Shown here: positions 19,699 through 28,668 of the stretch, one piece after another
Layout: the number at the start of each line of letters is the position of its first letter
Numbering within the stretch: position 1 is the first letter of the stretch
Assembly: GCF_001307765.1 (NCBI RefSeq)
Contig: NZ_LKBA01000001.1
Coordinates: 186,001 to 250,000 of the forward strand
Direction: 5' to 3'
DNA: 64,000 nt
Origin: Aliiroseovarius crassostreae
Lineage (GTDB): Bacteria; Pseudomonadota; Alphaproteobacteria; Rhodobacterales; Rhodobacteraceae
The notes under the pieces: generated by a model
What the model was told of the DNA's origin: nothing
The model's database searches: none
The model's input: only the letters and a program-made list of their open reading frames with translations
Made by a program: the position numbers and the translations under genes

Positions 19699-19917
19699 CT
19701 GGTAGAAGGATATGTCATCGAGGGGCATGTGCCGGCTGCTGATATTCGCCGTCTTCTGTCAGAGCGTCCTGATGCTGTTGGCCTGTCTGCGCCCGGAATG
19801 CCCTATGGGTCGCCGGGGATGGGGCCTGAGAATGAACGGGATGCCTACTCGGTCCACCTGATCCGAAAAGATGGCAGCACAGAGCTGTTCACCCATTACC
19901 CGGCAGGCGGATCCTGA
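19699..19917 (+). pseudogene. truncated DUF411 metal-associated protein
   Basis: The last ~72 codons of a DUF411 (COG3019) protein: LVEGYVIEGHVPAADIRRLL, then RPDAVGLSAPGMPYGSPGMG and RKDGSTELFTHYPAGGS. The N-terminal half, with its metal-binding CxxC region, is absent. Sequence upstream of ~19699 belongs to hsdR in the opposite direction. DUF411 genes often accompany copper-resistance genes, as here with copA and cueR, so the restriction island's edge appears to have destroyed a member of the copper locus. Confidence 0.82.
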
Positions 19918-20047
19918 GGGCAGGGGGGAGATGTGATCACCTGAACGGGTGTGTCACGGCTCTGCCCCGGCCCGTGTGTTTTGTGGGGCGACCTCCCCTC
20001 AAGCCCGACCCGGGGCAGTTGTCGCGCAGGAAAATATTGCGCAGCAC

Positions 20048-20078
20048 TTGACCTTCCCCTTACTGGAACCATCATCTG
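20048..20078 (+). promoter_or_regulatory. CueR-type copA promoter/operator
   Basis: TTGACC (20048-20053) is followed by TTCCCCTTACTGGAACCAT, a 19-base spacer. It closely matches the known CueR operator form CCTTCCCCTTGCTGGAAGG. The long spacer is typical of MerR-family promoters, which the regulator untwists upon Cu(I) binding. The -10 region (CATCTG or a nearby hexamer) is weak. The site lies about 55 bases upstream of the copA start. Confidence 0.78.
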
Positions 20079-20109
20079 GGTATCAAAACATCGAGTCGCG
20101 GAGGACACC

Positions 20110-22632
20110 ATGTCTGATCAATCCCATTTCCGGCTGTTCGTAGAGGGCATGTCCTGCGCGAGCTGTGTCGGGCGCGTGGAAAAAGCCCTGAAGGCGGTTC
20201 CCGGCGTCGAGGGTGCCACAGTGAACCTGGCAAGCGAAAGTGTTGAACTTGCGTTTTCCGAACCCGCCACGTTGCCTGCGCTGACGGATGCGCTGGAGCA
20301 GGCAGGCTATCCGGCGCGACAGGCAGAGGTCACGCTGGAGGTTGAGGCGATGACCTGTGCCAGTTGCGTTGGCCGTGTGGAACGCGTCCTGTCCGCAACG
20401 CCTGGCGTGCTGAGCGCGCAGGTCAACCTGTCAACCGAAACGGCTCAGCTGCGCTATCTCGAAGGGGTTGTCACCCCCGCCGATCTGGCGCGGGTGGCGA
20501 CCAAACTGGGCTATCCGGCCAGGGTCAAAACCGGCAGCGCCCCAGAAAACGAAGATCGGAAACACGCGGAAATTGCCCATCTGGGGCGCATCACGCTGTT
20601 GGCCGCGGTGCTGACCTTGCCGGTCTTTGTGCTGGAAATGGGCGGTCACCTGTTTCCCGCGATGCATATGTGGATCCAAAACAACATTGGCGCGCAGACC
20701 AGCCTGCTTGTGCAATTTGTGCTGACCACCATCGTGCTGTTTGGCCCCGGCCTGCGGTTCTACACCAAGGGGTTCCCGCTTTTGTTCAAGGGCGCGCCCG
20801 ACATGAACTCTCTGGTCGCGCTGGGAACGTCGGCGGCCTATGGGTTTTCACTTGTGTCCACCTTCGCGCCGGGTCTGTTGCCGGATGGCACCGCCAATGT
20901 CTATTTCGAGGCCGCAGCGGTCATCGTGGTGCTGATCCTTCTGGGCAGGTGGCTGGAGGCGCGCGCCAAGGGGCGCACGGGGGAGGCCATTCGCAAACTG
21001 GTTGGCCTTCAGCCCAAGTCGGCGCGGGTTGAGCGGGGCGATGATGTGACCGAGGTGCCGATTGACACCATTGTGGTCGGGGATGTGATACATGTGCGCC
21101 CCGGTGAAAAGATCGCGGTGGACGGAGAGGTCCTGTCGGGCCGCTCCTATGTCGATGAGAGCATGATCACCGGAGAGCCGGTTCCGGTCGAAAAATCCAC
21201 AGGTGATGAACTTGTCGGGGCAACCGTGAATGGCACCGGCGCCTTGCGGTTTCGGGCCACCAAGGTCGGGGCCGACACCATGCTGGCGCAGATCATCCAG
21301 ATGGTCGAACAGGCGCAGGGGGCCAAGCTGCCGATCCAGGGGCTTGTGGACAGGATTACCACTTGGTTTGTTCCCGCTGTCATGGCGTTGGCTGCGCTGA
21401 CAATTGTGACCTGGCTTGTGTTTGGCCCCGATCCCGCGCTGAGTTTTGCGCTTGTATCCGGGGTGGCGGTGTTGATCATCGCCTGCCCGTGCGCAATGGG
21501 TCTCGCTACCCCGACCTCGATCATGGTTGGCACCGGTCGGGCGGCCGAACTGGGCGTCCTGTTTCGAAAGGGGGATGCGCTTCAGTTGCTGGGGGAAACG
21601 CAGGTTGTTGCGCTGGATAAAACCGGGACGTTGACCGCAGGCCGGCCCGAGCTGACGGATCTGGCCGTGGCAGAGGGGTTTGAGCGCGACCACGTGTTGC
21701 GCCTGGTTGCCGCCGTCGAAGCGGGGTCGGAACATCCGATTGCCGAGGCCATTTTGCGGGCTGCCGAAGATCAGTCACTGGCCCTTCCCGAGGTTCAGGA
21801 ATTTGCCTCCATCACGGGGTATGGTGTTTCGGCAATGGTTGAAGGGCAGAAAATCCTGATTGGGGCCGACCGGCTGATGGCCCGGGAAGGGATTGCGCTG
21901 GGGGATCTTGGGAGGATCGGTGATGAGCTGGGCCGGCAGGGCCGCACACCGCTTTATGCCGCGATCGGGGGTAAGATTGCAGCGGCCATTGCCGTGGCGG
22001 ACCCGATCAAGCCAACCACATCCCTCGCCATTTCTGCGCTGCATGATCTGGGTCTCAAGGTGGCGATGATCACCGGGGATAATCAGGGCACGGCCGATGC
22101 CATTGCGCGCGAGTTGGGCATTGATCACGTTGTTGCGGAAGTGTTGCCCGAGGGCAAGGTGGATGCGTTGAACAACCTTCGGACACAGGGCAAGCTGGCT
22201 TTTGTCGGGGATGGGATCAACGATGCGCCCGCGCTTGCGGTTGCGGATGTAGGGATTGCGATTGGCACCGGGACCGACGTGGCCATTGAGGCTGCGGATG
22301 TGGTGCTGATGTCTGGGGACCTTGTCGGGGTGGTCAATGCGTTTGACATTTCGGCGCGAACCATGCGCAATATCCGTCAGAACCTGTTCTGGGCCTTTGG
22401 TTATAACACGCTTTTGATCCCAGTGGCTGCAGGTGTGCTTTATCCTGCGTTTGAGGTGCTTTTGTCGCCGGTTCTGGCAGCAGGCGCCATGGCCTTGTCC
22501 AGCGTGTTCGTCTTGTCCAATGCGTTGCGGTTGCGTTGGGTGCGCCCGGTTATCAGCGCCCCGACAGCGCGTCAGACGCCCACCGGAACCCCTCTGAAAA
22601 CTGCTATGATCAGCGGAACGGGAGAAGTATGA
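20110..22632 (+). CDS. copA: Cu(I)-exporting P1B-type ATPase CopA
   Basis: An 840-residue inner-membrane pump that expels Cu(I) using ATP. Two heavy-metal-associated domains carry GMSCASC (C16, C19) and AMTCASC (C83, C86). The membrane CPC motif is in [13 protein letters not shown], the phosphorylation site is DKTGTLT, the P1B HP motif is GSEHPIAEA, and the hinge is [10 protein letters not shown]. The start at 20110 follows GAGGAC, and [16 protein letters not shown] is the usual N-terminus. The upstream frame from 19951 is unlikely because it would cover the promoter. Its last bases overlap cueR. Confidence 0.97.
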   Translation: MSDQSHFRLFVEGMSCASCVGRVEKALKAVPGVEGATVNLASESVELAFSEPATLPALTDALEQAGYPARQAEVTLEVEAMTCASCVGRVERVLSATPGVLSAQVNLSTETAQLRYLEGVVTPADLARVATKLGYPARVKTGSAPENEDRKHAEIAHLGRITLLAAVLTLPVFVLEMGGHLFPAMHMWIQNNIGAQTSLLVQFVLTTIVLFGPGLRFYTKGFPLLFKGAPDMNSLVALGTSAAYGFSLVSTFAPGLLPDGTANVYFEAAAVIVVLILLGRWLEARAKGRTGEAIRKLVGLQPKSARVERGDDVTEVPIDTIVVGDVIHVRPGEKIAVDGEVLSGRSYVDESMITGEPVPVEKSTGDELVGATVNGTGALRFRATKVGADTMLAQIIQMVEQAQGAKLPIQGLVDRITTWFVPAVMALAALTIVTWLVFGPDPALSFALVSGVAVLIIACPCAMGLATPTSIMVGTGRAAELGVLFRKGDALQLLGETQVVALDKTGTLTAGRPELTDLAVAEGFERDHVLRLVAAVEAGSEHPIAEAILRAAEDQSLALPEVQEFASITGYGVSAMVEGQKILIGADRLMAREGIALGDLGRIGDELGRQGRTPLYAAIGGKIAAAIAVADPIKPTTSLAISALHDLGLKVAMITGDNQGTADAIARELGIDHVVAEVLPEGKVDALNNLRTQGKLAFVGDGINDAPALAVADVGIAIGTGTDVAIEAADVVLMSGDLVGVVNAFDISARTMRNIRQNLFWAFGYNTLLIPVAAGVLYPAFEVLLSPVLAAGAMALSSVFVLSNALRLRWVRPVISAPTARQTPTGTPLKTAMISGTGEV

Positions 22633-23033
22633 TGAACCTGAATATCGGGGATGTTTCCAAACGCACCGGGCTGCGTGCAAAGACCATCCGCTATTACGAA
22701 GATATCGGTCTGGTCAAACCCCTCAGAGATACCAACGACTACCGGGTTTTCCGTGAAACCGATCTGCACAAGCTGATCTTTCTCAGCCGTGCCCGTGCGC
22801 TTGGCTTCACGATTGACGATTGCCGGAACCTGCTTGCTCTTTATGAAGATGAAGGGCGTGCCAGTGCGGATGTTATGGCCATCACCCGCAAGCACCTTGC
22901 GGAGATCGAGGCCAAGATCAACGACCTTCAGGCGATGCATGCAACGCTGACCCACCTGAGCCGCGAATGTGCCGGGGACCATCGTCCCGATTGTCCCATT
23001 CTCGAAGGTCTCAGTGGTGAAAACTCTCATTGA
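22629..23033 (+). CDS. cueR: copper-responsive MerR-family regulator CueR
   Basis: A 134-residue transcriptional regulator. The MerR helix-turn-helix is clear ([24 protein letters not shown]), followed by the coiled-coil dimerisation helix (~80-110). The metal-binding loop near residues 112-120, CAGDHRPDC, matches the two-cysteine Cu(I) site of CueR. Start codons at 22629 and 22632 are both possible. The gene overlaps the copA stop, so regulator and pump form one transcript under the operator at 20048. Confidence 0.93.
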   Translation: MMNLNIGDVSKRTGLRAKTIRYYEDIGLVKPLRDTNDYRVFRETDLHKLIFLSRARALGFTIDDCRNLLALYEDEGRASADVMAITRKHLAEIEAKINDLQAMHATLTHLSRECAGDHRPDCPILEGLSGENSH

Positions 23034-23070
23034 CGGGGGGGCATTCCGAAAGGATGGTTGTCCCGAGCGC

Positions 23071-23140
23071 CTGCGCCACCTGAAGCAGGGGCAAGTCGGA
23101 ACGCGGTAAGAGAGATCACTGTTACGGGCGTTTTGGTCTG
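23071..23140 (+). repeat. dispersed palindromic repeat, copy 3 (degenerate)
   Basis: It aligns along its length with copy 2: CACCTGAAGCAGGGGCAAGT followed by GGAACGCGGTAAGAGA and GGGCGTTTT. The inverted repeats are worn. It sits immediately upstream of an agmatinase-like gene that lacks its usual N-terminus. Confidence 0.62.
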
Positions 23141-23161
23141 TCGTCTGGGGGATCGCGCATC

Positions 23162-23998
23162 ATGGATCTGGCAGGCGTTCGCTGGTGCGCCCGGTTCGGT
23201 CCGCGGTCTGTGCGGGAAGCATCGACACTGTTCAGTTTTGGCCATGCGGGGGCCTATGATCATGAGGATGACGCGACCTATCTGGGTGAGGATGTGCGCA
23301 TTGTCGATCTGGAGGATGCCGACATCATCCACACCAAGACCGAGGAAAGCCATGGGAGCATCGAATATGGCGTGAAAAAGATCCTCGCCGCCGGGGCGCT
23401 GCCGGTGATCATTGGCGGCGACCACTCGATCAACATTCCCTGTATCAATGCCTTTCGGGACAATTGTGCCGAACAGGGGCCGATCCATGTGGTGCAGATC
23501 GACGCGCATCTGGATTTTGTTGATAACCGCAAGGGGGTGACGGATGGCCATGGAAACCCAATGCGCCTGGCCATTGAAAAGGACTATGTCAGCGGCATGA
23601 CCCAGCTGGGCATTCGCAATGTGTCCTCCACTGCCAGGGAAGGGTATGAAGATGCGCGCGCGCGTGGATCGGATATCCTGTCCGTGCGGCAGGTGCGGGC
23701 GTTGGGCACCGCGGGGGTGCTGGACCGTATCCCAAAAGGCGCCCGCTATTATGTCACGATCGACATTGACGCGTTCTGCCCCTCCATCGCGCCGGGCACG
23801 GGAACGCCTTCGCATGGTGGTTTTCTCTATTACGATGTTCTGGAAATCCTGCAGGGGCTGGCCAAACGCGGGGATGTCGTGGGGATTGACCTTGTCGAAG
23901 TGGCCCCCGCTTATGACCCGTCGGAAAGCACACAGATCCTTGCGGCACAGCTCTTGCTCAACTTCATCGGGTTCATTTTCCATAACAAATCCGGATAA
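23162..23998 (+). CDS. speB: agmatinase-like ureohydrolase, short N-terminus
   Basis: A 278-residue arginase/agmatinase-family enzyme that likely converts agmatine to putrescine and urea. Metal ligands are seen in GGDHS, QIDAHLD and TIDID. In most homologues the third block reads DxDxxDP; here it reads DIDAFCPS, so a cysteine replaces the usual aspartate position after the ligands. The protein starts at the segment (MDLAGVRWCARFGPRSVREAS) that normally lies ~40 residues in, and repeat copy 3 ends ~20 bases upstream, so an N-terminal truncation is suspected. It is one of two agmatinase homologues here. Confidence 0.82.
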   Translation: MDLAGVRWCARFGPRSVREASTLFSFGHAGAYDHEDDATYLGEDVRIVDLEDADIIHTKTEESHGSIEYGVKKILAAGALPVIIGGDHSINIPCINAFRDNCAEQGPIHVVQIDAHLDFVDNRKGVTDGHGNPMRLAIEKDYVSGMTQLGIRNVSSTAREGYEDARARGSDILSVRQVRALGTAGVLDRIPKGARYYVTIDIDAFCPSIAPGTGTPSHGGFLYYDVLEILQGLAKRGDVVGIDLVEVAPAYDPSESTQILAAQLLLNFIGFIFHNKSG

Positions 23999-24140
23999 TA
24001 TCGCAGCCCGCCCCCAAGAGAGGGCAGGTTTCGGATCTCTGGGGGGCTGGTGGGGGCAGTATTTTGTTGACTCGGCGGCCCACAAGAACTTAAACGCCGA
24101 TCAGCTTTCTCGTGAAAGCGCAAACTGGAGTTTTATCGAG

Positions 24141-24188
24141 ATGAAGTGGTTTCGTCTGCGCAATGCCGGACAGATTGAACCCGCGTAG
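24141..24188 (+). CDS. candidate 15-residue leader peptide upstream of speA
   Basis: ATG at 24141, GGAG ten bases upstream, 15 codons (MKWFRLRNAGQIEPA) and a stop at 24186-24188, 69 bases before speA. It is basic and aromatic at its start, with two arginines, which would suit a translation-sensing leader for an arginine-consuming operon. No homologue is known to me; it is a proposal from position and ribosome-binding site only. Confidence 0.4.
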   Translation: MKWFRLRNAGQIEPA

Positions 24189-24257
24189 TCCTGCGCGGCT
24201 GGTATGCCGTGCGCCTGATCTCCTTTTTTCCCATACATTCTGAAAAGGCTTGTTCCC

Positions 24258-26147
24258 ATGTCCGATGAACAACCCCTTTCCCATTCCATCTACGGTATTG
24301 ATCGTTGGAGCAAAGACCTTCTTTCGGTGTTGCCGAACGGGGATGTGGCGCTGTGTGATCCAGCCCACCCGGAAGCGGCCCCCGTTAGCCTGCCGCAGAT
24401 CCTTGAAGACCTGCATGAGCGGGGCATTGCAAGCCCGCTGGTTTTGCGGGTGAAGAGCTTTCTGGAGGCGGAAATCCAGCACCTCAATGACAGCTTTGCC
24501 CAGGCCATTGCCAAGACCGGGTATCGTGCCCCTTATCGCGGCGTGTTTCCGATCAAGGTCAACCAACAGGCCCAGGTGGTGGACCGGATTGTGGAGTTTG
24601 GTCGCCAGTATGAATACGGGCTGGAAGCGGGGTCGAAACCGGAACTGGTCATCGCGCTGGCCCATCGCCTGTCGAAGGATGCGCTGATCGTCTGCAACGG
24701 TGTCAAGGATGTGGAATTCGTGCGTCTGGCGATCCTGTCGCGGCGGCTTGGTTTCAATACCGTGATCGTGCTTGAAAGCCCGAAAGAGGCCGAGATTGTT
24801 ATTGAAACCGCGCGCGCGCTGGGCGTTGATCCTTTGCTGGGCGTGCGGGTCAAACTGACCAATCAGATCAGCGGAAAATGGCAAAGCAGCTCGGGGGACC
24901 GCTCGGCCTTCGGGATGAATACCGATCAGCTGTTGCGGGTGGTGGATCGTTTGCGTGACGAGGGGCTGTTGCATTGCCTCAAGCTCCAGCATTCCCATCT
25001 GGGCAGTCAGGTGCCGGACGTGAATGATGTGCGCCGCGCCGTGACCGAAGCCTGCCGCTATTTCACCGAACTGACCCGCGAAGGTGTGCCGCTTACCCAC
25101 CTGGATCTGGGTGGCGGTCTGGGGGTCGACTATACCGGCGAACAGCGGGCAACCGAGAATTCTGTCAACTACACGATGGCGGAATATTGCGCCAATGTGG
25201 TTGAAACCGTGGCTTATGCGATGGACGAAGCGGGGGTGGAGCATCCGGTTCTGGTGACCGAAAGCGGGCGCGCTGTGTCGGCAACCTCGTCGATGCTGAT
25301 TTTCGATGTGCTGGAAAGCACGCTTTACGATGCCCCGGATGCGCCCGAGCTTGAGCCTGATGATCACCATCTTCTCAAGGATTTGCAGGCGGTTTCCGGA
25401 TATCTGGTGCCCGAGCGGGTTCAGGAATGTTGGAATGACGCCCTGTTTTACCGCGGCGAGCTGCGCGCGCTGTTCCGGCGGGGCTATGTGGATCTGCGCC
25501 AGATGGCACGGGGGGAACGGATTTATCTGAACCTGATGGCGCGGATCAAGGAAATCGCCCATGAAAGCCCGCAAAGCGGTGAACTGGACAAGGAACTGCA
25601 GAAGATCGCGGATGTGTATCACTGCAATTTCTCGCTGTTCCAGTCTCTGCCGGATGTGTGGGCGATTGATCAGCTGCACCCGATCGTGCCGCTGCAGATG
25701 CTGGATCAGACCCCGGATCGCCGCGCGGTTCTGTCTGACATCACCTGTGACAGCGATGGCAAGATGGACCAGTTCATTCTGGCGGGCGAAATTGCCCCCT
25801 CCCTGCCGGTGCATTCGCTGCCCGAGGACAAGCCCTATTATCTGGGCGTGTTTTTCGTTGGGGCCTATCAGGAAACGCTGGGGGATCTGCACAACCTGTT
25901 TGGGGATACCAACGTGGTGACAATTGACCTGCGCGCCGATGGCGGGTTTGATCTTTTACATGAGCAGGAAGGGGACACGATCGCGCAGGTGCTGTCCTAT
26001 GTCGAATATGACCCCGCAAGCTGTATCGCCACGTTCCGCAAGATGGTGGACGAGGCAATTTCCGCCGGCGGCATCACCGCCAATGAACGCAAAACCCTGA
26101 TCGACGCCTATCGTGCGTCGATGAATGGCTACACTTATTTTGAATAA
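24258..26147 (+). CDS. speA: biosynthetic arginine decarboxylase SpeA
   Basis: A 629-residue PLP enzyme of the alanine-racemase fold type, which decarboxylates arginine to agmatine. The Schiff-base lysine is K100 in GVFPIKVNQQ. HSHLGSQVPD, LDLGGGLGVDY and VTESGRAVSA are family blocks, and the substrate-binding cysteine region appears in DITCDSDG. The length is that of biosynthetic SpeA. The ATG at 24258 begins the polyamine operon; the next gene starts 19 bases after the stop. Confidence 0.95.
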   Translation: MSDEQPLSHSIYGIDRWSKDLLSVLPNGDVALCDPAHPEAAPVSLPQILEDLHERGIASPLVLRVKSFLEAEIQHLNDSFAQAIAKTGYRAPYRGVFPIKVNQQAQVVDRIVEFGRQYEYGLEAGSKPELVIALAHRLSKDALIVCNGVKDVEFVRLAILSRRLGFNTVIVLESPKEAEIVIETARALGVDPLLGVRVKLTNQISGKWQSSSGDRSAFGMNTDQLLRVVDRLRDEGLLHCLKLQHSHLGSQVPDVNDVRRAVTEACRYFTELTREGVPLTHLDLGGGLGVDYTGEQRATENSVNYTMAEYCANVVETVAYAMDEAGVEHPVLVTESGRAVSATSSMLIFDVLESTLYDAPDAPELEPDDHHLLKDLQAVSGYLVPERVQECWNDALFYRGELRALFRRGYVDLRQMARGERIYLNLMARIKEIAHESPQSGELDKELQKIADVYHCNFSLFQSLPDVWAIDQLHPIVPLQMLDQTPDRRAVLSDITCDSDGKMDQFILAGEIAPSLPVHSLPEDKPYYLGVFFVGAYQETLGDLHNLFGDTNVVTIDLRADGGFDLLHEQEGDTIAQVLSYVEYDPASCIATFRKMVDEAISAGGITANERKTLIDAYRASMNGYTYFE

Positions 26148-26166
26148 CCACGGTCAGGAGATACCC

Positions 26167-27378
26167 ATGGGAAAGACCCTTGTTGTAGGTGCCGGTGGCG
26201 TCAGCCATGCCGCTGTGCACAAGATGGCAATGAATGCTGATATCTTTACCGAAATCACGCTTGCCAGCCGTACCAAGTCCAAATGCGACGCCATTGCCGC
26301 CAGCGTGAAGGACCGCGTGGGTGTGGAGATCAAGACCGCTGAACTGGACGCCTATAAGGTCGAAGACACCGTCAAGCTGATCCGCGAAACCGGCGCCGAG
26401 ATCCTTGTGAACCTGGCCCTGCCCTATCAGGATCTGGTTCTGATGGACGCCTGTCTTGAGGCAGGCTGCCACTATCTGGACACCGCGAACTATGAACCCG
26501 AGGACGTGGCCAAGTTCGAATATCACTGGCAATGGGCCTATCAGGACAAGTTCAAAGAAGCCGGTCTGACCGCCATTCTGGGTTCGGGCTTTGATCCGGG
26601 TGTGACCTCGGTCTTTGCGACCTGGCTGAAAAAGCACAAGCTCGACACCATCCGCCAGATCGACATCCTGGACGCCAATGGCGGCTCGAACGATCAGGAA
26701 TTTGCCACCAACTTCAACCCGGAGATCAACCTGCGCGAAGTGCTGGCCGAAGTGCGTCACTGGGAAGGTGGCGAATGGAAAACCAGCCCGGCCATGACCA
26801 CCAAGGTCGAGTTCGACTTCCCGGCGATCGGTAACAAGAACATGTATCTGATGTATCACGAGGAGCTGGAGAGCCTGTCGACCCATTTCCCCGAGATCGA
26901 GCGTGCCCGGTTCTGGATGACCTTCGGTGACGCCTATATCATGCATGCCAAAGTGCTGGAAAATGTCGGCATGACCCGCATTGATCCGGTGATGCATGAC
27001 GGTCAGGAAATCATCCCGATCCAGTTCCTGAAAACCCTGCTGCCCGATCCCGGCGATCTGGGGGCCGAGACCAAGGGCAAAGCCTGCATTGGCGACATTG
27101 CGACCGGTCAGGCCAAGGACGGCTCGGGCGAAAAGACCTTCTATATCTACAACATCTGCGACCACGAAGAGTGCTACGCCGAGGTCGGATCGCAGGCTGT
27201 GTCCTACACCACCGGCGTCCCCGCCATGATCGGCGCGGCGCAGGTTCTGAAAGGCAACTGGACCCAGCCCGGCGTCTGGAACATGGAGCAGCTGGACCCT
27301 GACAACTTCATGGACATGCTGAACGAGCATGGCCTGCCTTGGCAGGTGCACGAGCTGGACGGCCCGGTCGAGTTCTAA
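26167..27378 (+). CDS. carboxynorspermidine/carboxyspermidine dehydrogenase
   Basis: A 403-residue saccharopine-dehydrogenase-like oxidoreductase. It condenses putrescine (or diaminopropane) with aspartate semialdehyde and reduces the Schiff base with NADPH to carboxyspermidine. The Rossmann motif is at the N-terminus (VVGAGGVSHAAVHKMA), and GSGFDPGVTSVFATWL is a block of this subfamily. The ATG at 26167 follows CAGGAG. It lies between speA and the matching decarboxylase, which supports this assignment over lysine metabolism. Confidence 0.92.
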   Translation: MGKTLVVGAGGVSHAAVHKMAMNADIFTEITLASRTKSKCDAIAASVKDRVGVEIKTAELDAYKVEDTVKLIRETGAEILVNLALPYQDLVLMDACLEAGCHYLDTANYEPEDVAKFEYHWQWAYQDKFKEAGLTAILGSGFDPGVTSVFATWLKKHKLDTIRQIDILDANGGSNDQEFATNFNPEINLREVLAEVRHWEGGEWKTSPAMTTKVEFDFPAIGNKNMYLMYHEELESLSTHFPEIERARFWMTFGDAYIMHAKVLENVGMTRIDPVMHDGQEIIPIQFLKTLLPDPGDLGAETKGKACIGDIATGQAKDGSGEKTFYIYNICDHEECYAEVGSQAVSYTTGVPAMIGAAQVLKGNWTQPGVWNMEQLDPDNFMDMLNEHGLPWQVHELDGPVEF

Positions 27379-27402
27379 AAACTGAGGGCTGCATAGACCC
27401 GC

Positions 27403-27465
27403 GGGGTGGCGCAATTGCGCCGCCCCATGGGGGCGGGTCGGCGCAGCCCGGCGTTGCCGCCGGGC
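27403..27465 (+). other. two stacked GC-rich hairpins between dehydrogenase and decarboxylase genes
   Basis: Positions 27403-27426 form a nearly perfect palindrome centred on CAATTG, with one G-T pair. GCCCGGCG (27446-27453) pairs with CGCCGGGC (27458-27465). No T-run follows. Inside an operon, such stems commonly protect or divide mRNA. Confidence 0.5.
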
Positions 27466-27492
27466 GGGACATACAAACATGGAAGCACTCCA

Positions 27493-28668
27493 ATGACCGA
27501 ACTGATGCAAACCCAAGCCGGAGATGCAGGCGCATTCCGCGACTTCGATCTGTCGCGCGTCCCGACGCCCTGTTTCGTGGTGGACGAGGTGGCCATTGAG
27601 CGAAATCTGGCGATCCTCAAGGACGTGGCCGACCGTTCGGGGGCGCATGTCCTGAGCGCGCTGAAGGCGTTTTCCATGTTCTCTCTTGCCCCGCTGGTGC
27701 GGCAATATCTGGGGGGAACCTGCGCCAGTGGCATCTATGAGGCCCGGTTGGGGCGCGAGGAATATGGCGGTGAGGTTGCCACGTTCTGCGCGGGCTACAA
27801 GGATCAGGATATTGATGAAATCCTGTCACTCTCGGATCATATCATCTTCAACAGCCCCGCCCAGAAAGACCGGTTTTTGCAACAGGCTCAGGCGGAGGGC
27901 GTTCAGGTCGGCCTGCGCATCAACCCCGAGCATTCCGAAGGGGAAATCCCGAAATATGACCCCTGCGCGCCCTGTTCCCGGCTTGGCACGCCGGTCAGTT
28001 TGCTGACTGATGAGGTGATGCGGGGCGTAGACGGGATCCATATGCACACTTTGTGCGAGCAGGGGTTCGAACCACTTGCCCGCACCTGGGCGGCCGTCGA
28101 GGCCAAGCTGGCACCTTTCCTTATGGATCTGAAATGGGTCAATTTTGGCGGCGGGCATCATATCACCCGCGCTGATTATGACCGGGATGCGCTGGTGGCG
28201 TTCATTCAGAACATCCGCGCCACCTATGGCATTGACGTCTACCTGGAACCTGGAGAGGCCGTGGCGTTGGATGCGGGAATTCTGGTGGGCGAGATCCTTG
28301 ATCTTCCGGTCAATGACATACCGCTTGCGATCACCGACATTTCCGCAACCTGCCATATGCCGGATGTGATCGAAGCCCCCTATCGCCCGGCGCTTCTGGA
28401 CGAAGCAGAGGGCGGGACGGGCCAAACCTACCGGCTTGGCGGGCCATCCTGCCTCGCGGGCGACGTGATCGGTGACTATAGCTGGGCGCAGCCGCTTGAA
28501 ATCGGACAGCGCTTTGCCTTTCTCGATCAGGCCCATTACTCGATGGTGAAAACCAACACGTTCAATGGCGTGCCCCTGCCGGGCATCGCGCTGTGGAACA
28601 GTAAAACCGATCAGCTGACCATGGTGAAAAGCTTCACCTATGAGGATTTCAAGGAGCGTCTGTCATGA
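27493..28668 (+). CDS. nspC: carboxynorspermidine/carboxyspermidine decarboxylase
   Basis: A 391-residue PLP-dependent decarboxylase that releases CO2 from carboxyspermidine to give spermidine. The PLP lysine is K58 in HVLSALKAF. FGGGHHITRADYD binds the phosphate, YLEPGEAVALDAG follows, and GPSCLAGDVIGDY carries the catalytic cysteine. The start at 27493 (MTELMQ) fits, though the N-terminus is a little longer than usual. The stop overlaps the next start (ATGA at 28665), coupling it to agmatinase. Confidence 0.93.
   Translation: MTELMQTQAGDAGAFRDFDLSRVPTPCFVVDEVAIERNLAILKDVADRSGAHVLSALKAFSMFSLAPLVRQYLGGTCASGIYEARLGREEYGGEVATFCAGYKDQDIDEILSLSDHIIFNSPAQKDRFLQQAQAEGVQVGLRINPEHSEGEIPKYDPCAPCSRLGTPVSLLTDEVMRGVDGIHMHTLCEQGFEPLARTWAAVEAKLAPFLMDLKWVNFGGGHHITRADYDRDALVAFIQNIRATYGIDVYLEPGEAVALDAGILVGEILDLPVNDIPLAITDISATCHMPDVIEAPYRPALLDEAEGGTGQTYRLGGPSCLAGDVIGDYSWAQPLEIGQRFAFLDQAHYSMVKTNTFNGVPLPGIALWNSKTDQLTMVKSFTYEDFKERLS

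Noticed and set aside
24090-25892. A 600-codon open frame antisense to speA
   Set aside because: It lies wholly opposite a strongly conserved PLP decarboxylase, with His/Gln/Arg-rich composition typical of the complement of GC-rich codons. No family motif was seen.
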